Below are positions 24,353 through 37,200 of a stretch of DNA of 64,000 nt, in pieces (position 1 is the first letter of the stretch; the number at the start of each line of letters is the position of its first letter). Origin of the DNA: Cryptomeria japonica. Taxonomy: Eukaryota > Streptophyta > Pinopsida > Cupressales > Cupressaceae. The stretch spans positions 334,532,302 to 334,596,301 of the forward strand of contig NC_081413.1 in NCBI RefSeq assembly GCF_030272615.1, read 5' to 3'. The translations under genes and the position numbers were made by a program. The notes below the pieces were generated by a model. The model ran no database searches and was not told the origin of the DNA. It saw nothing but the letters and a program-made list of their open reading frames with translations.

Positions 24353-25605
24353 TGTTGGCATTATGGATGAAATGATTATGTGTTGCATTGATGTTTTGTC
24401 ATTGATGTCAATACTAGCTGTTATGGTTGGTTACTGGTAGATAAGTTTTGGTTACCGACCGAAGATCTAGTGTTACCGGCAGAAGGGACTATCTGTTGGA
24501 CACTTCCGACATGTTTGGATCAATGGAGTATGTTTGATTTTATGTGTTACATGTTCCTCGAGTATGTTTTGGTCAGTTGGTATTGACTTGGTGATCGATG
24601 CTATCATACACTCTTGTAAACCCTTACCGACATGGGTTTAAGGTTTTATCAGTAGAGCTTTTATTGAGAATCTTAGACAGGATGCATAAGTGGTGTTGGT
24701 GTGGCTTCTAGATGGATTTCAGGATGCTAAAGATGTTATTTGATCATGCCTCAACTAATTGAAGACATCGCTTTAGCGTGGTGGACCTAGATTAGGTCCG
24801 ATACTTATCTAGTTTATGGACCGGTATCATGTTAACGTGTTCTCTACACATTACCGGGATGATTTATGGATTAGTTATTGTTGTTTTGGTCTCAAGCGGA
24901 CATGGCATATCATTGTAATATGGATGTATGTAATGATCTTATTGTAATATCTTTTAGGTGACTGACCTAATTGGTTTAGGCCTTAGGGTTGGTATGAATT
25001 GATGTAAGATCTCATTGTAGATCATGGTATGGGAATGGAAATGTAATATCATATGCGAAGGAGTTTTGGTCGATCATTGAGGATCAAATTGGATTTAAAG
25101 AAGAGGTCAAAGGCCTTCGGTATTGAGCTTAACCGAGACTGTAATCAGGCATGGTAGATGCTATCTCTGGCAGTTCATTCTTTTAGATTGTTGTCCAATT
25201 ATCTTGAGGTGGTTATAAGCTCTTTGTAGTCAGTGAGACTCTTTTATAATGAGCAGTATGCTCTAGGCAGTGTGCCTTCCTGCATGTGCAGGTCCCTCAT
25301 TGTATCACATACTTTCTGTAGAAGTATCATCTGACTGTGGGTAGGCTTCCCACTGTGGTTTTTCCCTTTCCAGGTTTTCTACATACAAATCATGGTGTTA
25401 TGTGGCATGGTTCCATTGTGTTGATTATTTATTTTATTGTTAAGTTGTATTGTTTACTGATATCTGTTTCTACCGGTATATGTTTCTGCTATTTTGGTAC
25501 TTAATGTTTATATGTTCCGGTTAAAGGTTATTAAGTGGTTTGATTGATATAATTTATTAACAATTGATTCACCCCCCTCTCAGCTTTTCACTAGTTATCT
25601 TAACA
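24353..25605 (+). repeat. 5' LTR of Copia-1
   Basis: Starts TGTTGGCATT and ends TCTTAACA. Contains the C-tract motif ttcacccccctctcag 35-40 bp before its end. Same family as the solo LTR at 5076. Confidence 0.93.
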
Positions 25606-25607
25606 AT

Positions 25608-25619
25608 TGGTATCAAAGC
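25608..25619 (+). promoter_or_regulatory. Primer-binding site of Copia-1
   Basis: TGGTATCAAAGC, one transition from the initiator-Met consensus, two bases after the 5' LTR. Confidence 0.88.
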
Positions 25620-25663
25620 TTTGGTCCTCTTTTGTAGAAGCTTAACCGCTTGAGGAAGATCTT

Positions 25664-28600
25664 ATGGCAACTAACACTTCAAATCCACCGGCAACTATTT
25701 TTCAGAAGAGAAATCCCTAAATTTGATGGAACAAATTATGGGATATGAAAAATCCGAATGGAGACTCATCTTAGATGTCATGGCAAGGGTTTGGGAGATC
25801 ACTAAGAAAGGATACACACCTTATGATCAGACATCTAGAAACCCTGCTCCTACAGACTTGGACAAAAATATTGAAAATGATTGCAAAACTAGAGAAGACC
25901 TCCTGTGTGCACTTACTAATAAGAAAATCATGGGATTGACTGATAAATCATTAGCAAAGGTTATGTGGGATAAATTGGAAAATCTGAATGAAGGTGACCC
26001 TACTGTAAAAATTGCTAAACTTGATGGTTACCGGGTAAGGTATGAACACTTGAAGATGGATGACAATGAAAGAATTGCTACATTTATGGAAAGAGTAAAT
26101 GAGATTGTCATGGGAAATCAATGTTGTGGAGGATCTATGAGTGAAGATGAGATATTTTCCAAAGTCTTGAGAGCCCTTCCACTGGCTTACAAGATGAAGG
26201 CAACTACAATTAATGAATTGAAAACAATGGCAAACAGTTCAGTTAACAGAGACATTCTGATTGGGAAATTATCCGCTTTTGAGCTTGAAGAATTTGGATC
26301 TTCTGGAGCTACAAAGTCTGAACCTACTTTTCAAGTATCATCATCATCTACCAGAAAGAATGATTGGAAAGCCCTATATGCAAAATAATTGGAAGATATG
26401 AGGAAAGTAGATGAATAATTTGAGCATCTTGAAGCCCTATTTTCTAGAAGAGTATCTAAAGGACTGACATGAAGTAAGTATGAAGGAAAAGAACCTTTTA
26501 AATGTTTTGCATGTAATAAGATTGGTCATTTTGCATCTAGATGTCCTGAAAGGAATGCAAGATTTGAAGAGAGAGTTAATAAATCATTTAAGCCTAATCA
26601 GAATAGATATAGATTCAAGAGAAACAAACAATGCTACATAGCGGATGAGAAAGGAGTAAGTGACAACTCCGAGGATGAACCGACAACACTGTGCTAGTGG
26701 ATCTAGAAATGGAAAGGAATGGGTGTTCTATGCTTTAAAGGAATATGAACTAGAACTGGCTATCAAAAATGAAGAAAAGGCCCTGGCAACAAAAGTTGAA
26801 GATAAGGAGGAATGGGTAATTGATAGTGGATGCTCGCATCGTATGACTAGAGATAAAAGGAAATTTCCATCCCTACAAGAATACTATGGTGGTCAAGTCA
26901 GATTTGGAGATGACAAAGCATGTATGATCAAAGGCAGAGGTACTATTTCTCTGGATGGTAAGCATAATACTGATAATGTCTATTATGTAGAAGGTTTAAA
27001 GCATAATCTTTTGAGTGTTTGTCAATTGGTGGACAAGGGATTCCAACTTCAATTCAAAGATAGAAAATGCAAAATCATTAACAAAACTGGTTTGGAGATT
27101 GCAAACGGTACTCAGACTGGAGGTAATATCTTTCACTTGAAATTGGTAATAAGACATGTTTGATTTCTCATATTGATGAGAGTTGGCTATGACATAAGAG
27201 GTTGTGTCATGTTAATTTTGATTGTATTGTTAAGATCAGTTCAACTAAGGCAGTTAGAGATATACCTAAGATTATGAAGCCTCATAATCCGGTATGTAAG
27301 GAATGTCAATTGGGAAAGAAAGTTAGAAATTATTTTAAGAGCATACATTATAAATCTAATGATGTGCTTGATTTGATTCATATTGACTTATGTGGTCCAA
27401 CAAGGAATAGAATCTTTCAAGGTGATAGGTATTTCATACTAATAATTAATGATTATTGTAGAATGATGTGGGTGACTTTTCTAAGGGAGAAGTCTGAAGC
27501 TTTTGAGAAATTCAAGATCTTTAAAGCAAAGGTAGAAACTGAAACTGGATTGAAAATCAAAAGACTAAGATCAGATCAAGGCGGTGAGTTCACTTCTCAT
27601 GAATTTAACAGTTATTATGAGACAATTATATGCACCTCGGACTCCTAAGCAAAATGGAGTAGTGGAAAGGAAGAATAGAACCATTTTGGATGCAGCAAGA
27701 TCCATGATGATGGAAGCCAAATCTCCTCACATCTACTGGAGAGAAGCATTGAGTACAACAGTTTACACATTCAACAGAGTTCACATCAAAGGTGAAACCG
27801 GTAAGACCCCTTATGAATTATGGTTTGGACATACACCTACTATTAAATATTTCAGAATTTTTGGAAGTAAATGCTATATCAAAAGGGATGATTCAATTGG
27901 GAAGTTTGATCCTAGATGTAATGAAGGAATATTTCTTGGATATTCAATTCAAAGCAAAGCATATAGATGTTATAAAAAAAGTGCAAAAAGTTGTGGAGAG
28001 TGCTAATGTGAAAGTGGATGAGAAATACAAAAAACAATCTATATCATATGACAGGGAACCGATAGTGGAAATGATCATAACTGAACCACCAATGCCTCAA
28101 TCGGTATAGGAAACTGAAATAGTTACACGAGTACAATAAAAAAATTCAACTATGACTGATGATCAGAACAGTAAACCTGAAGTTCAGAAGACACCAAGGT
28201 ATGTAAGATTAAATCATTCTGAAGATCAAATCATTGGAGATAGGAACAAGGGAGTTATGAAAAGAAGAAGACTAGCAAATGAAGAGGCATGTCTTATTTC
28301 TCAAATTGAACCGACATCTATTATTGAAGCTTGTAAAGATAAACATTGGTTAAAAGCTATGGAAGATGAATTAGATTAGATAAAGAAAAATGAGACTTGG
28401 ACTTTAGTTCCTCAGCCTAAAAATAAGAATGTTAATGGAACTAAATGGGTTTTTAGAAATAAACTGAGTGAGGATGGTCAAGTTGTAAGAAATAAAGCTA
28501 GATTGGTTTGTAAAGGATATTCTAAAATGGAAGGAATTGATTATGGTGAGACATTTGCACCTGTAGCTAGAATTGAAGCTATTAGACTTTCCTATGCAGC

Positions 28601-29837
28601 TTATAAGAACTATAAGGTCTATCAAATGGATGTTAAATGTGCATTTTTGAATGGTGAACTTGAGGAAGAAGTATACATTAAACAACTTGATGGATTTTCA
28701 TTGACAAATGATAAAGATATGGTTTGCAGATTGAGGAAAACTTTAAATGGATTGAAACAATCTCCTAGAGCTTGGTATGCAAGGTTGGATAAATATCTTT
28801 TGAAGCTTGGTTTTACTAAAGGCAGTGCTGATAGTAATTTATATTATAAGATCATTGATGATGATATTCTGATTATTGAATTATTTGTTGATGATATCAT
28901 TTTTGGAGGAGAAGATAAATTGTGCATGGAATTTTCTAATAATATGAAGAATGAATTTGAAATGTCCATGATTGGTGAGATGATATTTTTCTTAGGTTTC
29001 CAGATTACTCAAGCTGGCAAAGGCATCTTTATCTGTCAAACTAAGTATCTAAGGGAATTGTTGAAGAAGTTTGGTATGGATAATTCCAAACTGGTAAGTA
29101 CTCCTATGGTGACAAGTGAGAAATTATCTATCAAGGATACATCTACACCGATAAATTCGACAAGGTATAAGTATATGATCGATGGATTGTTATATCTAAC
29201 TTAGACTAGACCAAATATTATGAATGCAATGAGTGTTGTTTCAAGATATCAAAGTAATCCTAATGAAAATCATGGATGTGTAGTAAAGAGGATATTTTGG
29301 TATTTGCAAGGAACAACATAATACGGCTTATGTTATTCTAGAGATGGTGGCTTTACTTTATGTGCATATACTGATTCAGATTGGGAAGGAGATACTGATG
29401 ACATGAAGAGCACTTCTAGTGGAGCTTTCTTTCTTGGAAAGAAACTAGTTTCATGGATCAACAAAAAAAAGTCACACATTTCTTTATCTACTGTAGAAGC
29501 TGAGTATGTTGCAGCAACAACTAATTGCACTCAAGCCTTGTGGATGAAACAAATGTTGAAGGATACCAAGGTAAATTGTAGTGAACCGGTAGTTATCTAT
29601 TGTGATAACTCTGCAGCCATTGACATGTGTAAGAATCTGGTATTTCACTCTAAGACTAAGAACATATCAATAAAGTATAACTTTCTGAAGGACAAGGTGG
29701 AAGAAAAGGAAGTCAAATTGGTTTATGTGAACACTAAAGAGTAGATTGTAGATATATTCACTAAACGGTTGTCTAAGGAATCATTTGAGTATTTGACAGA
29801 TAGGTTAGGGGTTTCTGCCCTTCCGACAAAGACTTGA
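25664..29837 (+). pseudogene. Copia-1 gag-pol polyprotein (degenerate)
   Basis: The reading starts at ATG 25664 (MATNTSNPPA) and shifts frame after about 15 codons into a 221-codon Gag block. A CCHC knuckle CFACNKIGHFASRCP lies near 26500. The protease motif WVIDSGCSH is near 26815. Integrase follows: acidic residues in HIDLCGP, LRSDQGGEF and VVERKN. RT begins at [10 protein letters not shown] (about 28440), with [11 protein letters not shown] and the catalytic box [10 protein letters not shown] near 28890. RNase H carries AYTDSDW and the late motif STVEAEYVAA, ending at a TGA. The product would copy element RNA into DNA and integrate it. Breaks include a TAG at 28377-28379 where Copia-3 has Gln, a TAG after LLYLT near 29202, a TAG after NTKE and a frameshift in integrase near 27610. 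Confidence 0.92.
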
Positions 29838-30182
29838 TTGATGCAGTTTGTCATTAGTCCGACATGAATTATCAAAGATACTATTCATTCCAACACTGAT
29901 GAGTGGTGCTACTACTCAGGGGGAGTAGTCAGCTTTGAGATTCAGAAGCTTATATCATTGCTTTGATATTTTTGTCAGATTTATGGCATTGATGTCAAAG
30001 GGGAAGTGATAGTGATGTGAAAAATAAATTCAGAACTTTACAAAGATATTATTCACAGGGGGAGAGTTATTGATATTTAGGAGATTGTTGGTTGTCTTCC
30101 ACAGGGGGAGACTTGTTTGGCATTTCTTGGTACTTATATGTTTTTCACATCTAGTGTTGCCATCAATACCAACAAGAGAGAT

Positions 30183-31397
30183 TGTTGGAATTATGGATGA
30201 ATTGATTATGTGTTGCATTGATGTTTTGTCATTGATGTCAACACTAGCTGTTATGGTTGGTTACCGGTAGATAGGTTTTGGTTACCGACAAAAGATCTAG
30301 TGTTACCAGTAGAAGGGACTATCTATATGAAACTTCTGACATGTTTGGATCAATGAAGTATGTTTAATTTTATGTGTTACATGTTCCTGGAGTATGATTT
30401 GGTTTGTTGGTATTTACTTGGTGATCGATGCTATAATACACTCTTGTAAACCCTTATCGGCATGGGTTTAAGGTTTTATCGACAAAGCTTTTATTGAGAA
30501 TCTTGGACATGATGCATAAGTGGTGTTTGTGTGGCTTCTAGATGGATTTTATAATGCTGAAGATGTTCTTTGATCATGTCTCAAATGATTGAAGACATCG
30601 CTTTGGCATGGTGGACCCAGATTAGGTCTGGTACCTATCTAGGTTATGGACCAATATCATGTTAACGTATTCTCTACATGTTACCAGGATGATTTATGAA
30701 TTAGTTATTGTTGTTTTGGTCTCAAGCCGACATGGCATATCATTGTAATATGGATGTATGTAATGATCATATTGTAATATCTTTTAGGTGGCTGACCTAA
30801 TTGGTTTAGGCCTCAGGGTTGGTATAAATTGATGTAAGATCTCATTGTAGATCATGGTATGGAAATGGAAATGTGCAAAGGAGTTTTGGTCAATCATTGA
30901 GGATCGAATTGGGTTTAAAGAAGAGGTCAAAGGCCTCTGGTATTGAGCTTAACAAAGACTGTAATCATGTATGGTAGATGCTATCTCTAGCAGTTCATTC
31001 TTTTGGATTGTTGTCCAATTATCTTGAGGTCGTTATAAGCTCTCTGTAGTTAGTGAGACTCTTTTGTAATGAGAAGTACACTCTAGGTAGTGTGCCTTCC
31101 TACATGTGCAGTCCCCTCATTGTATCACATTCTTTCTACAGAAGTATCATCTGACTGTGGGTAGGCTTCCCACTGTGGTTTTTCCCTTTCCTAGATTTCC
31201 ATGTACAAATCATGGTGTTATGTGGTATCGTTGCATTGTGTTGTTTATCTGTTTTATTGTTTACCGGTATCTGTTTCTGCTATTCTAGTACTTAATGTTT
31301 ATATGCTTCGATTAAAGATTATTAAGTGGTTTGATTGATATAATCTGTTAACAACTGATTCACCCCCCCTCTTAGTTATTCACCGGTTATCCTAACA
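30183..31397 (+). repeat. 3' LTR of Copia-1
   Basis: Starts TGTTGGAATT and ends TCCTAACA; aligns along its length to the 5' LTR with scattered substitutions and small gaps, indicating an older insertion than the LARD. Purine runs resembling polypurine tracts (cagggggag) recur at about 29915, 30055 and 30100; the one directly before the LTR is degenerate. Confidence 0.93.
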
Positions 31398-32244
31398 AAC
31401 TCATATTTGTCAAACCCTAAAAAGTGTTTTTGGATATCATTAATTATATCCTCAATAGCCCATCCCATATTGACCTTACCCCTCATAGAGTTGAGGATAA
31501 GTTTAGAGTCTCCTTCAATAAGGAGGTCATTAACCCCTATTAAAAAGAAAAATTTAATCCCCTGGAGGAAGTTGTACCTTCCATAATATTATTTATATCC
31601 ACTCTTATACTATCACCATAAACAGTTTCGATAGCACCGCATGAAGATCACATGATACCTCTCCTACTAGTTATGCTCAAGTTACCTTTGGCTTCCCCAC
31701 CAAAGTTGACTTTAAACCAATCATATAGGGGGGAATCCATTTAGTTCTCAAGTGATCAAGTTTCTTTGTGTTATCACATTTAGAGAATTTTAGGGGTAAA
31801 TACGATAAGGAGCCAATATTTATCTCTATAGGGCCATGTGATATCCAGAGTTATCCAAGAGCTGGCAATAACATTCTCCAAAAGTAGTTTATAGAAATGA
31901 AAAAAAACACTTCCTCTAGGCTTCTTTTAACATTTCTAAAGATTTGATTATTTCTTTCTTTCTACAGGCTTTTATGAGGTGAGGAGGAACTTTTTCCCAT
32001 AGTTCTTTGATAAGGTGGTATTGGAGAGGGTAGACCCAACTCTCGATGAAATATATCAAGTCAACATTCATAATCAATTGATCCCTTGTTTCTGCAAGGT
32101 AAGTCCCTTAATCATCCTAGAAAAAGGACAATATAGAAGATAGGAAATAATTTGTTTTCCACTACAACATTGAACTCACCTATTTGTATATAAAATCCCA
32201 TACTTGTTAGGTTATGTCGAGTGAGAATTATGTTATGGGATGTT
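31398..32244 (-). mobile_element. LINE-a segment 5: zinc-binding linker and RNase H
   Basis: On the minus strand the first part reads IILTRHNLTSMGF, matching the ILTTENIRKRGI element of the LINE-b linker between RT and RNase H. Further on, WFKVNFGG corresponds to WMKINFDGASKG at the start of RNase H. DLLIEGDSKLILNSM and GWAIEDIINDIQKHF follow before Copia-1 interrupts the domain. Stops and shifts are frequent. Confidence 0.85.
32227..32244. repeat. Target-site duplication of LINE-b, left copy
   Basis: attatgttatgggatgtt; 17 of 18 bases match 40302-40319. Duplications of this length are typical of endonuclease-primed LINE insertion. Confidence 0.9.
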
Positions 32245-32460
32245 TTGATTAAGTCAAAGTAGGTATTTGAAACGTACCCGAACCTTTTACAAGCCAGGAA
32301 AACAGAACTGCTAAAAAAAGTGCCTGATCACTTCAAAAAGACAAAATGAACCCACTAGAAGGGAACAACTTAACACATAATTACATTAAAAACTCAGAAT
32401 AGACAACAAAAGGAAAGCACAAAGACAGCAAAGAGACAGAACCAAGGACAACAACTGAAA

Positions 32461-34065
32461 CTAAATACTATTCAGAATTTCCTCAGCGTGAACAACCATT
32501 TGTTTCATGTTGTTCGCTGAGGTCTTCATATCCTCCAGCTCACAACCTTCGATGTCATCCTTATTCTTTGTGTTAGCTCTAGTCCTCCTTTCATGACCCT
32601 TCTTGTTCACCTGCTCTTTATCACCATCCTTCTTTGCATTATTCTTGAACCTATTGATAAAGATGTTCATGTTGTCCACCGAAGATTTGAGGATTTGGAA
32701 ATTTTGATCAGCAATCTGCTTGATGTTGTGCTCCAGCCTGTCAATTCTGCTACCAAAATCTTTCATTTTGTTTTCCATTTCCTTTCTATCTCCCATCTCA
32801 TTGACCTTTTTTTCCGTTGCTAAGATTTTTCCAACCATACATTCAATAGCTTCCGCATTATGCAGAACGACCACTAACTCTTTAACATGCTCCGCCAAGG
32901 GCTTGTCACCAACTGTAATTCTTGCCATGGCCTGTGTATTAGTTTTCAAACTATTAATATCCTTCACCATAGTAGAAATGGTCTCATAGAAGGCCTTAAT
33001 AGTATCTTTGTCACCATTGTCACTTTGACCCCCTTTTTCCTCCTTATGCAGACTAGTGGTATTCATGGTCTCCAAATTGTCCTTAACCGGGTTACCCTCC
33101 CCTTCTTTGTCTAGACTATTGATCCTCTTATTTTCTTCATCCTCCTCCTCAGATTCAACCAAAACATAATTAAAATCAGAATTGCTACCCTTTTTGGTGT
33201 TCTTTTTCTAAGCCTTCTTTCCAGTGGCTTTCCCTTTCCTCTTTTTAATAGGTTTTTCCTCAAGGGATTCAGTTTCAGAATCCGACATTTCAAATTCCAC
33301 AATAATCCTCCTCTTCTTGGCCCTAATCCTCCCTTTTTTTCTAGTTTCTTCCGACTCTCCCTTGGTCTCCGAATCAAAGTTGAAACCACTATCCTTACTT
33401 TCCGTAGTCTCATCTCTGGCATTTTTGCCTTTAATAGGCTTTTCAATGCACTTCCCCTTTAGCATTTTATAAACCAGGACCATAAGCCCCTGGTGGAGGG
33501 CATGATCACCTTTAGGGTCCTTCTGGATCTCCTTTATAGTATGATCCATTGAACAGGCAAGGTAATAGGGAAGGCTAACCCTTTCTCCATGACGGAAATG
33601 GTTGAGAAGGAGGAAGTGATGCCCATATGCCCTAGTAAACCTACCATCTAAGGTAATGTATTCAATAGAAGCAAATAAAACAAACCTCCATGGCCTACAA
33701 ATTCTCTTCGGGGAGTGGTAGGAGTTGTCAATTTTGACCATCTTTCTTCTCTCACCATCTATAATAGGAAACTTGTCTGCTGCTTTATCTAATATCCCTC
33801 TGTCCCTGTAAAATTTCATACCCTCGGTAGTCATCCCCGTGGCCTCAGCGATAACCTCTTCGTTTACATTCATCATACGTGATCCAATTAGAATTTTTCC
33901 ATTTTTCCAGTTCTTGATGAAATAGCTGGTGATTGTGGGGTCCTTCCCATTTAGTCATTCCATGAAAACATTGAAACCCCCCTGCTGAAGGATATCCCAG
34001 ACTTCTTCATTCTTTCTCCATTCAGAGAAGGAAGCAGGTTCAATTCTTTTCTTGTTACCTCCCAT
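32461..34065 (-). pseudogene. LINE-b ORF3: unrecognised 534-codon ORF downstream of RNase H
   Basis: One reading frame from ATG at 34063-34065 (MGGNKKRIEP) to TAG at 32461. It is broken only by a TGA at 33955-33957, at a probable Trp, and a TAG at 33208-33210. Residues 1 to about 200 look globular (EEVWDILQQGGFNVF, then EEVIAEATGM, CRPWRFVLFASIEYI, LLNHFRHGERVSLPYYL). Residues 200-290 are Lys/Glu/Ser-rich, with a KKRKGKATGKK nuclear-localisation-like cluster. The last 240 are acidic and coiled-coil-like. It starts about 175 bp after the RNase H stop with no poly(A) or duplication between, and lies inside the element's duplication. I do not recognise the family; the N-terminal part loosely recalls plant transposon-associated mobile domains. 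A decayed homologue sits at 10292-11960. Confidence 0.85.
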
Positions 34066-34238
34066 TTTTCCAGCACCTTCTTTGCAATGCCTTCTCTCAT
34101 TTTGATAAATTTTCCTCTAGTTTCTGTGGTTATTCTGTAAGAGCACCCATAATCTGTGCCAAATAATAATGATAAGACACCTATTTAATAGCTCATTATC
34201 TTCAAGCAAGCCCTGCATTGAAAAAGGTGGAAAGGTCA

Positions 34239-37200
34239 TTAGAAATAATGATGAAAAGTACCACATTGCCTTGTATAGCTTTGGTACTGATTGAGCAAGG
34301 ATTTCATTTCACTTGCAATCTCCATTTCACTATAACTAGTAATGATGTCTCCCGATTGGCAAGCCAGGTTGGCTGCCCAATCAACGCAAGAGTTGGCCTC
34401 CCTGTAAACATGTGTAAAAACACACATTTCAAACTCTTCACTGATTTTCCTAGTAGCTTTAATAGCATTACTAATTGACCAAGATGGTGGGAATTTCATA
34501 TTTAAACAATTGATAATGTTTAAGGAGCCTCCTTCACACCAAACTTTAGTGCAATTGGCTTCCTTGGCAAGGATAATCCCATGATAAGCTACCATGGCTT
34601 TGGCAACATGATTGGTCTGATTTCCTATAGGAATACATTTTATGATTTTACATATTCCCCATTCATCCCTTAGGACCAATCCACATCCTACAACCCTTGG
34701 GTTTCCCTTAGAGGCCCCATCAAAATTGATTTTCATCCATCCCCTAGGCGGGCTGATCCATATCACTCCCTCTCTAGGATTACTCTAGATTCTCTCTTGA
34801 GCTTTTAATCTCCATTTTTTATAGATAAATTGATCCTCCTTAGTGTTAGGATTATCAATACCACCTATAATATTCATATTTTCCACTATACTTCTTCTTT
34901 TTTTTTTAAACACAATGTTAGCCTTAGTATTCTTTTCTCTGAAAATTCTATCATATCTCTCTTTCCATAAACCCCAACACATGTGAGGTAAAGCAATTCT
35001 CCATAATAAGGTAGTGGTTCTATTTTTTGAAGGATTATGCCATGACTTGAAAATCTCCTTAATCGAGTTGGGGAAGCTCCAACTGATATTGAATTGATCC
35101 AGACAACTTCCCCAAACATCAACTGAGAAGGGGCAATGAAAGAGCATATGATTTTATTCTCCTCATTCTGCTTACAAAGAGTATAGAAACTTGGCATGCT
35201 GATACCTCTTTTTCTAATATTCTCAGTAGTAAGAATTTTGTCTTGAAGGGCTATCCAAAAGAAAATGTTGATCTTGGGGGTAAGACCTTTCACCCAAGCT
35301 TTAGCCTAGCAAGGACTTTCCGTGTTATTGTACTGTTGATGATATAGAGAGGCCACAATAAAAGTACCACTAGATATGAGTTTCCAAATTAACTGGTCTT
35401 CTTCTTCAATCCTCACCATTGAGTTCATGACTTTGTCCAAACTACCCAAAGACTGATCCACTTGAGATAAGTCTTTCCATTGTCCATCTTTCCAATAATC
35501 CTCCACCTTGGTTCCAAATATTTCCTTGCATTGGTTCTGGTATCTGTTCCACTCAAGGTTTTCATTTAAAGGGGGCTCCAGAAGCCAAGGGTCCTCCTAG
35601 AACTGAATAAGATTCCCTTTCCCCAACTTCCATTTTGTGCCTTTGATAATTAAGTCTCTAGTCCTAGAGACATTTTTCCAAATATTGGATCCAATTGGGA
35701 TAATCTCCGCTTTGAGGAAACTTTGAAGATTTGGACATTGGCTTTTATATTTGTTGTCCCATATTTTTTTCCACTCTCCTTGATTTCTATATCCTCTCCA
35801 AATCTGCTTGGCCATAAGGTAATCATTTATGTCTCTTATTCTTCTAAGGCCCATACCGCCTTTATTCATAGGCTTACAGACCTTCTCCCAAGCAATTAAG
35901 TTCATTCTCTTCTTCTCCTCAACCCCTGTCCATAAAAAGGATCTCTGATTTTTTTCAATGGCCTCAGCATACTTAGTAGGAATCCTAAACAGACTGATGG
36001 CATAGAGAGGGATACTTTGAAGAGTGGTTTTTAGCAATTGAACCTTACCTGCTTGACTAAGAAGAGCTCCCTTCCATCTAGATAGCTTTTTATGGAATTT
36101 ATCCACCAAGGCTCCCCAAAAGGTATCCAGAGGATCTTGGCCTAAGGGGAGCCCCAAATAGGAAGCAAGAAAGCTACCAATTTGGCTGCCCAAAATGTTA
36201 CTAATTTTAATCCTCCTTCTCTCTGAGGTATTGATAAAATAAACAAAGCTTTTAGACCAGTTTATAAGCTAAACAGTAGCCTCTCCATAGTTATCCAAAG
36301 CCTTTTTTAGTCTTCTAGCGTTCTTCATAGTGGCTTTTCCCAGTATTATAGAATCATCAACAAACTGCTGATGAGAACATATTTGATCTGCCAAAGAAGG
36401 ATTCAAACCACAAAACTCCCTTTTCTCAACCAGCTTTCCAATACATCTCCCCAAACATTCCACCATGATGATAAAGATCACTGGAGATAGAGGGTCCCCC
36501 TGCCTGAGACCTCTTGAAGCTTTAAAGAAAGGAGAGGGGGAATCATTCATTAACACAGAGAAAGAAGCTAAAGAAACAAGTTGCCTAATAAGGCTAACAA
36601 TCCTAGGATTAAAACCAAAAGTAGAAATAACATCCATCATAAAATCCTGATCCACTCTATCGTAGGCTTTAGAGAGGTCAAGCTTAAGAAAAAAACCTTC
36701 TTTTTTAGAAAAGGCTAGAGAATGGATATTTTCATGAATAGAGATGATAGAATCCAAAATTTGCCTTCCCAGGACAAAACCACTTTGCCGAGGTGAAATA
36801 ATGGAGGGAAGCAAATTTAGAATTCTAGAGGTAAGGACCTTAGAGATAATCTTATAGAGAGAGTTGCATAAACTTATAGGTTTGAAAAGATCCATTGAAT
36901 CTGCTCCCATCTTTTTGGGTATAAGAGCTATAAAAGTACCATTAACTTCTTTCAAAAGTTTTCTAGCACCAAAAAACTCTTTTACAGCTCTGGTAACGTC
37001 ATCTCCAATAATATGCCAATACATTTGGAAGAAGAACATGGGAAAGCCATCCAGACCTGGGGCCTTGTTGCCCTCAAAGGAATTAACAACTATCAGAATT
37101 TCATCACGGGAAGGAATGGCCATTAAATGATCATTCTAATCATCCCCCAAAATGGTAGGTATACTATCCAGAAGTTCCCTTTGGGCCTGTATATTCAAAT

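Larger units (their letters stand above)
24353..31397 (+). mobile_element. Copia-1, full-length LTR retrotransposon (7.0 kb), inactive
   Basis: Two LTRs (24353-25605 and 30183-31397) flank a primer-binding site and a degenerate gag-pol in the order Gag, protease, integrase, RT, RNase H, which is the Copia order. The flanks GACTT and AACTC differ at both ends by transitions. Removing the element and one copy rejoins the LINE-a RNase H frame (KYE then STHIYRE), so the insertion point is well supported. Many stops and frameshifts make it non-autonomous today. Confidence 0.94.

Noticed and set aside
32593-32989. Plus-strand frames of 76-89 codons opposite ORF3
   Set aside because: Shadows of the minus-strand frame; no supporting motif.
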